Shown here: positions 25,381 through 29,643 of the stretch, one piece after another
Numbering within the stretch: the stretch's first letter is position 1
Layout: the number at the start of each line of letters is the position of its first letter
IMG/VR virus record: IMGVR_UViG_3300031787_000609
Location: 1 to 29,643 of that record
Origin: a virus
DNA length: 29,643 nt
Direction: 5' to 3' (one strand)
The notes under the pieces: model-generated
Told to the model about the DNA's origin: nothing
The model's database searches: none
The model's input: the letters and a program-made list of their open reading frames with translations, nothing else
Position numbers and translations under genes: made by a program

Positions 25381-26960
25381 TGGCTGAAACTGGTTATAAC
25401 TCAAACCCCAATTTAAAACCAATTGGGGTATCAATACAGTATACCGAAGAACAGGTACAGGAATACTATAAGTGTTCTCAAGACCCTGTATACTTCATTG
25501 ACAACTACTGTTACATCGTGACGATCGATCACGGTCTACAACCATTCAAGTTATACGACTGTCAGAAAGAAAAGGTTGAGTTTATACACTCACACCGTAA
25601 GACTATTCTGATGGAAGGTCGTCAGCAAGGTAAGACTACTACTTCTGCTGCGTATATTTTATGGTACACTATCTTCAATGACAGTAAGAACGTAGCTATT
25701 CTGGCTAACAAAGCATCTACTTCTCGTGAAATTCTTTCTCGTTATCAGCTAATGTATGAGAATTTACCTATCTGGATGCAGCAAGGTATCAGAACATGGA
25801 ACAAAGGTGACATTGAATTAGAAAATGGATCCAAGGTATTTACTGCGGCAACGACTGCAGCTGGTATTCGTTCTAAGTCTGTTAACTTATTGTACATTGA
25901 CGAAGCTGCTATTATTCCAAACACAGTTGCGGAACAATTCTTTACATCTGTTTACCCTACAATTTCTGCGGGTACGACTTCTAAGATTCTTATTACGTCC
26001 ACACCACTTGGTTACAATCACTTTTGGAAATTCTGGAACGATGCTGAGAATGGTCGTAATGACTTTAAGTCTATGTTCATTCCTTATTGGAAGATTCCTG
26101 GGCGTGATGAAGCATGGGCGCTGGAACAAAAGCGCCAGCTTGGAGATCTAAAGTATAACCAAGAGGTGCTGTGTAAGTTCCTTGGTTCTGCACTAACCCT
26201 AATCAATGCAGACGTTATTGCTAGATTGTCATACAATAATCCAATCTTTACCAACGAAGGCTTGGATGTATACAAAAAGCCTACCAGAAATCACACTTAT
26301 GTTATAGTGGCAGACGTTGCAAAGGGTGTTGGTGGAGACTATTCGGCATTCTGCGTGGTAGATATCACTGCAGCACCCTACGAAGTTATAGCTAAATATA
26401 GAAACAATAACATTAGCCCATTGCTGTATCCTAACGTAATCTACAAAGTTGCAAAAGAATACAATAATGCCTACGTTTTATTAGAAACAAATATCTCGGA
26501 ACAGGTAGCCCACATCCTCTATCAGGAATTAGAGTATGAGAATATGCTGTTTGTTTCTAGAGCAGGTGGAACCCAGCATGTGTCTAGCGGCTTTGCAGGA
26601 TCCACATTACAGTATGGTGTAGTTACTGACAAAAAAGTCAAACGAGTTGGATGTCATAACTTCAAGTCTCTTGTAGAAGAGAATAAACTACTTATTATGG
26701 ATGCTGATATTATTTCGGAAATATCAACATTTATTGAGACGAAAAATAGCTACGAAGCTGATGATGGATACCATGACGACTTAGTTATGTGTCTTGTGTT
26801 ATTCAGCTGGTTAACATCTAATGCGTATTTTAAAGACCTAAATAATATCAATCTAAGGCAATTAATGTACGATGAGAAGATTAAGGCTATAGAAGAACAG
26901 TTGACGCCGTTTGGATTTTATAACGACGGCAATGATACAGAAACTCTCTACAATTTTTAA
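25380..26960 (+). CDS. gp17: Large terminase gp17 (DNA packaging ATPase-nuclease)
   Basis: 526 residues; T4 gp17 is 610, and the difference is mostly at the N-terminus. gp17 docks on the portal, pumps DNA using ATP, and cuts the concatemer. ATPase domain: Walker A GRQQGKT at residues 80-86 (Lys85), Walker B LLYIDEAA at 170-177 (Asp174, Glu175), coupling motif TSTP at 206-209. Nuclease domain: VADVAKGVGGDYSAF with Asp311, LLETN with Glu369, and YHDDLV with Asp466 and Asp467, consistent with the T4 acidic triad. All expected catalytic residues are present, so the enzyme should be active. The start is the A of the upstream TAATG. A 9-bp hairpin begins at base 26 of the gene. No intein or intron interrupts it. 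Confidence 0.97.
   Translation: MAETGYNSNPNLKPIGVSIQYTEEQVQEYYKCSQDPVYFIDNYCYIVTIDHGLQPFKLYDCQKEKVEFIHSHRKTILMEGRQQGKTTTSAAYILWYTIFNDSKNVAILANKASTSREILSRYQLMYENLPIWMQQGIRTWNKGDIELENGSKVFTAATTAAGIRSKSVNLLYIDEAAIIPNTVAEQFFTSVYPTISAGTTSKILITSTPLGYNHFWKFWNDAENGRNDFKSMFIPYWKIPGRDEAWALEQKRQLGDLKYNQEVLCKFLGSALTLINADVIARLSYNNPIFTNEGLDVYKKPTRNHTYVIVADVAKGVGGDYSAFCVVDITAAPYEVIAKYRNNNISPLLYPNVIYKVAKEYNNAYVLLETNISEQVAHILYQELEYENMLFVSRAGGTQHVSSGFAGSTLQYGVVTDKKVKRVGCHNFKSLVEENKLLIMDADIISEISTFIETKNSYEADDGYHDDLVMCLVLFSWLTSNAYFKDLNNINLRQLMYDEKIKAIEEQLTPFGFYNDGNDTETLYNF
25405..25429 (+). other. Perfect 9-bp hairpin near the 5' end of the terminase gene
   Basis: ACCCCAATT (25405-25413) pairs exactly with AATTGGGGT (25421-25429) over a 7-base loop. 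It starts at base 26 of the gene. No U-tract follows, so it is not a terminator. It is the longest perfect stem I noticed in the window. Confidence 0.75.
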
Positions 26961-26972
26961 AATATCAAAAAA

Positions 26973-26981
26973 GATAAATAA
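26973..26981 (+). promoter_or_regulatory. Late-promoter-like GATAAATAA before gene 18
   Basis: ATAAATA (26974-26980) differs from the T4 late consensus TATAAATA by one base at its 5' end. It lies 13 bases after the gp17 stop. A start near 26987 gives a leader of about 50 bases holding the palindrome at 26993-27006 and the RBS AAGGAG (27025-27030). Sheath is needed in large amounts, so its own late promoter is expected. Confidence 0.6.
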
Positions 26982-26992
26982 GTTGTAGGCTG

Positions 26993-27006
26993 GCGCTTTA
27001 AAGCGC
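26993..27006 (+). promoter_or_regulatory. Perfect 14-base palindrome in the gp18 leader
   Basis: GCGCTTTAAAGCGC is a perfect palindrome, GC-rich at its ends in an AT-rich leader. It is 6 bases after the predicted late start and about 20 bases before the RBS. It could form a short 5' mRNA hairpin that protects the sheath message, or be a protein-binding site. No U-tract follows. Confidence 0.55.
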
Positions 27007-27037
27007 ATAATGATATAACAAGGCAAGGAGAAAATAC

Positions 27038-29643
27038 ATGGCTAATTTATTAAGTCCAGGCGTGCAAGTAGTAGAGAAGGATCTAACCCAGATCGTTCCT
27101 AAAGTTTCTACTTCACGTGGAGCATACGCTGGAAGATTTAACTGGGGACCAGTACTGGATCCGCAGTTGGTGTCTAATGAACCTGAGTTGGTAACCGTGT
27201 TCGGTAAACCAAACAATGACACATACGAGTCTTTCTTTACCGCAGCAAACTTTCTGCAATATTCTAATAGTATGTACGTTAACCGTGCAGACTCTGCTAA
27301 CCTAAAGAATGCTGTTGCAAAGCCATCTTCTAGCGTTGATGGTATTACACTCGTGACAGCTGGATCTGGTTACACTAGCGCTCCAACAGTTCAAATTGGT
27401 GCACCAAATACATTCGATGGACAACAAGCTGTTGCTGTTGCAGTATTGCAAGGTGCAGGTGTTCTTGTTGAAGCCTCTGGTGGTTCAAACTATTTACCTG
27501 TAAACTTAATTACTTCTTCTGGTACAGGCTTTACTGTTGGTATGAAGGTTTTGTTTAGTGTACCGCAGCAAACTGTAGACACTACTGATGATAACGGTGT
27601 TGTCACTCAACAATTAATCGGTGCACAGGGTGAAATTGCAGAACTTACCGTTGGTACTGGTATTGCAAAAATTAAAATCACTCAACAAGGTGCAGGTTAT
27701 ACCTCTCCAGCAACTATTACTGGTATCACTAACCCAGATGGTTCTACAGTTAGTGTGAATACATTTACACATGACCCAGTTCCAGTCGGAACTTCTGTCC
27801 TAAAATCAATTAACGTAACTGTTGAAGGTTCTGGTTACACTAGCGTTCCAGCTGTTACTATTACTGGCGGTGGTGGATCTACACAAGCAACAGGTACAGC
27901 TGTTATTCTACCAGTTGGTATTAAGGTTCGTAACAAGAATCATTACGAGCAAAACTTTATTGACGGTCAAGGAAACTTTGGTCCAGTAGCGGCTAAGTAT
28001 GCAGGTTCATTAGGCAACTCATTGCTATTTGCAATGGCAGATAATGCTACCTTTAAGTCTTCCATTGATGGAAATGTCTTGGTTAGAACTCGCGTTGAGC
28101 GTTATGAATCTAAAGCAGAAATCACTAAACTTCGTAGACTGATTCCAGCGAATATCCCTGGTTCTAGTGCAGCATCTACTTTTACTACAGCAAGTTCTGG
28201 ACTTGTTGGTAAAGTTATAAGAACTAGATCTACCAACGTAAAGAAATCTGGCGCAGCTGGTGGTACTCAATCTTATGGTAATATTGAGTTGGGGTTGGTT
28301 CGTTCAGTAGAAGCTGGTAACTTTATTAAAGTTAGATTAGCTAAACCTAATCCATACTTAAAAGGCACTCCAGGCGCACCATTCACGACTCCTGTGCTTC
28401 AAGGCGCAGACGTTACACTGAACCGTACTGGTTTAACTCCAACCGTGATTGGAACTTTTGACGGATATGCTAAACGTTGGAGTGAAGGAATTGATGATTA
28501 TGTAATCGACGATAATGCTTTCTATATTAAACTTAATACAGCTGGTGCAGCATTAACTCTTTCTACAACTGGTACTGATACTCTAAGTATCGCACAAGTT
28601 GGTGGTAGAATCGTTACTGCAGGTCAAATGATTGCAGGTTATCAGTACGTTATCAGCGTTAAAGGTACTACAAACTTTACACCTGCTGCTGCAAACAACA
28701 ACCCAGGAACTACATTTACTGCTGCAGGTCCTTTAACTGGTAGCGGTTCTGTGCTTACTGTTGCTAGAGTTGGCGCGATTACCCGTGTGGAAAAGGTTGA
28801 AGTTTTAAACATGGTAGGAAACAACAAAGCAGAGGCATTTGATGCTTCATGCGATCGTGAGTGGAAATATAGTAAAGAGTTCTCTCGTGCTCCAGGTACA
28901 ACTGCATATGCAGAAGCAGCTGGTGGATCAAATGATGAGGTTCACATGCTGTTGATCGACACTACTGGTGCTATCACTGGTGCTGCTGGTACTATTATCC
29001 AGAAATGGGAAGGTGCTTCTAAAGCAGTTGATGCTAAAGCAAGCAATGGAACTTCTTCTTACTACAAGAACTTGATCAATAATTCTGGCTGGTTATGGTG
29101 GTTAGATACCCCAGATACAGCAGATCTTGTTGGTCGTGCAAACTGGGGTTCTGTCGCTAAGAACAACAACTTTGACGCTCTGGCAAATAACCCAGACGTT
29201 ACACTAGCTGGTGGCGATGATGGTGATGCACTAACTCAAGCAAACCTAATGGACGCATATGAAATGTTCAATGATGCTTCTGCATATGACATTTCTCTAA
29301 TGCCTACAGGTAATGTTTCTGCAGATACTGCCGCATGGATTATTGAAAACGTTGCAGCAGTTCGTAAGGACATTGTGGCATTCGTTTCTGCTCCACTGTT
29401 AATTGGTACTGCTTCTGATATTGCTACTGAAATGGTACAATATCGCGACACTATTGATGTTGGTGACGCTCTTGCATCTTACGGTGTAATGGACTCTGGT
29501 TGGAAGTATCAATATGATCGCTACAACGATGTATTCCGTTGGCTCCCTCTAAACGGTGACGTTGCTGGTCTGTGTGCTTACACTGATAGCGTATCTGATG
29601 CATGGTTCTCTCCAGGTGGTTTCAATCGCGGACAGATCAAGAA
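27038..29643 (+). CDS. gp18: Tail sheath protein gp18 (3' partial), enlarged
   Basis: At least 868 residues and cut by the window end; T4 gp18 is 659 in total. The frame is open from the ATG at 27038 (RBS AAGGAG) to base 29643. The N-terminus (MANLLSPGVQVVEKDLTQIV, TSRGAYAGRFNWGPVLDP) and the region near the window end (DAYEMFNDASAYDISLMPTG, RKDIVAFVSAPL, WKYQYDRYNDVFRWLP, DAWFSPGGFNRGQIK) are diagnostic for T4-type contractile sheath. Between about nt 27331 and 27910 lie three G-x-GY-T-S-x-P modules like those in gp14. Around 28621-28770 is a G-T-T-x-F-T/GSGS module like one in the fibre at 7080. These additions explain the extra length and probably decorate the sheath exterior. gp18 polymerises around the tail tube and contracts during infection. 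Confidence 0.96.
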   Translation, partial: MANLLSPGVQVVEKDLTQIVPKVSTSRGAYAGRFNWGPVLDPQLVSNEPELVTVFGKPNNDTYESFFTAANFLQYSNSMYVNRADSANLKNAVAKPSSSVDGITLVTAGSGYTSAPTVQIGAPNTFDGQQAVAVAVLQGAGVLVEASGGSNYLPVNLITSSGTGFTVGMKVLFSVPQQTVDTTDDNGVVTQQLIGAQGEIAELTVGTGIAKIKITQQGAGYTSPATITGITNPDGSTVSVNTFTHDPVPVGTSVLKSINVTVEGSGYTSVPAVTITGGGGSTQATGTAVILPVGIKVRNKNHYEQNFIDGQGNFGPVAAKYAGSLGNSLLFAMADNATFKSSIDGNVLVRTRVERYESKAEITKLRRLIPANIPGSSAASTFTTASSGLVGKVIRTRSTNVKKSGAAGGTQSYGNIELGLVRSVEAGNFIKVRLAKPNPYLKGTPGAPFTTPVLQGADVTLNRTGLTPTVIGTFDGYAKRWSEGIDDYVIDDNAFYIKLNTAGAALTLSTTGTDTLSIAQVGGRIVTAGQMIAGYQYVISVKGTTNFTPAAANNNPGTTFTAAGPLTGSGSVLTVARVGAITRVEKVEVLNMVGNNKAEAFDASCDREWKYSKEFSRAPGTTAYAEAAGGSNDEVHMLLIDTTGAITGAAGTIIQKWEGASKAVDAKASNGTSSYYKNLINNSGWLWWLDTPDTADLVGRANWGSVAKNNNFDALANNPDVTLAGGDDGDALTQANLMDAYEMFNDASAYDISLMPTGNVSADTAAWIIENVAAVRKDIVAFVSAPLLIGTASDIATEMVQYRDTIDVGDALASYGVMDSGWKYQYDRYNDVFRWLPLNGDVAGLCAYTDSVSDAWFSPGGFNRGQIK
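27331..27910 (+). repeat. Three G-x-GY-T-S-x-P beta modules inserted in the sheath protein
   Basis: Units contain GSGYTSAPTVQIG (about 27366), GAGYTSPATITGI (about 27690) and GSGYTSVPAVTITGGGG (about 27830). The third is nearly identical in motif to gp14 unit 1 (GTGYNSVPNVTITGGGG). They follow an N-terminal sheath core of about 95 residues. Confidence 0.75.

Noticed and set aside
25825-26151. 108-codon plus-strand frame inside gene 17, considered as a displaced gene 16
   Set aside because: It is out of frame with the conserved terminase sequence, leucine/arginine-rich with no small-terminase features, and has no RBS.
26838-26844. CTAAATA inside gene 17
   Set aside because: It matches the late motif but lies in the coding sequence for DLNN, about 200 bases before gp18, which has a better placed motif at 26974. 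Taken as chance.
1-29643. tRNA genes, CRISPR arrays, insertion sequences, integrase or attachment sites
   Set aside because: None was recognised on reading. The window is almost entirely plus-strand structural coding sequence with gaps of 77 bases or fewer.

Overview
This window is a piece of the late structural and DNA-packaging region of a T4-like myovirus (contractile-tailed phage). The 3' third carries recognisable homologues of T4 genes 13, 14, 15, 17 and 18 in T4 order. The 5' two thirds hold very large, low-complexity tail, baseplate and fibre proteins. The overall look (DUF4815-type giant protein, stacked fibre genes, gp13-gp14-gp15-gp17-gp18 block, AT-rich DNA, xTAAATA late-promoter-like motifs) fits the T4-like phages of aquatic bacteria such as the cyanophage and pelagiphage relatives. 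The host cannot be named from this window because it holds no host-derived metabolic gene, tRNA or integration site. All sixteen genes lie on the plus strand, nearly all of the window is coding, and the longest gap is 77 bases.

Layout. (1) 1-6390: a giant DUF4815-like structural protein, cut at its 5' end by the window edge. (2) 6393-6617: a small coiled-coil protein whose coding sequence contains a strong hairpin and an exact T4 late-promoter motif. (3) 6621-13672: three fibre-type genes. These are a 743-residue repeat fibre, a 470-residue glycine-rich adhesin-like protein, and an 1111-residue fibre ending in a self-cleaving S74 chaperone. (4) 13685-16036: two small accessory structural proteins and a 584-residue fibre protein, closed by a strong rho-independent terminator at 16052-16078. 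(5) 16098-22951: two more small proteins and a 2107-residue fibre or adhesin protein with internal duplications. (6) 22984-26960: neck proteins gp13 and gp14, tail completion protein gp15, and large terminase gp17, joined by 1- or 2-base junctions or overlaps. (7) 27038-29643: tail sheath gp18, cut at its 3' end.

How the parts work together. gp17 pumps DNA into the prohead. gp13 and gp14 then close the neck. gp15 caps the sheath (gp18) and tail tube so that head and tail can join. The large proteins upstream are expected to form baseplate, fibre and receptor-binding structures. No gene 16 (small terminase) is present at its T4 position, because genes 15 and 17 overlap by one base.

The most unusual signals are: (a) perfect short hairpins 25-45 bases inside several genes (6421, 6665, 23028, 25405), with a 14-base palindrome in the gp18 leader; (b) the same small beta-rich modules reused in unrelated structural proteins, including sheath and neck, sheath and fibre, and giant protein and fibre; (c) a terminator in the middle of the fibre cluster, a few bases after a late-promoter-like motif; (d) a glycine-rich adhesin interrupted by a lectin-like segment. 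I found no CRISPR array, insertion sequence, tRNA or clearly undescribed enzymatic system. The novelty here lies in structural-protein modularity and RNA-level signals.
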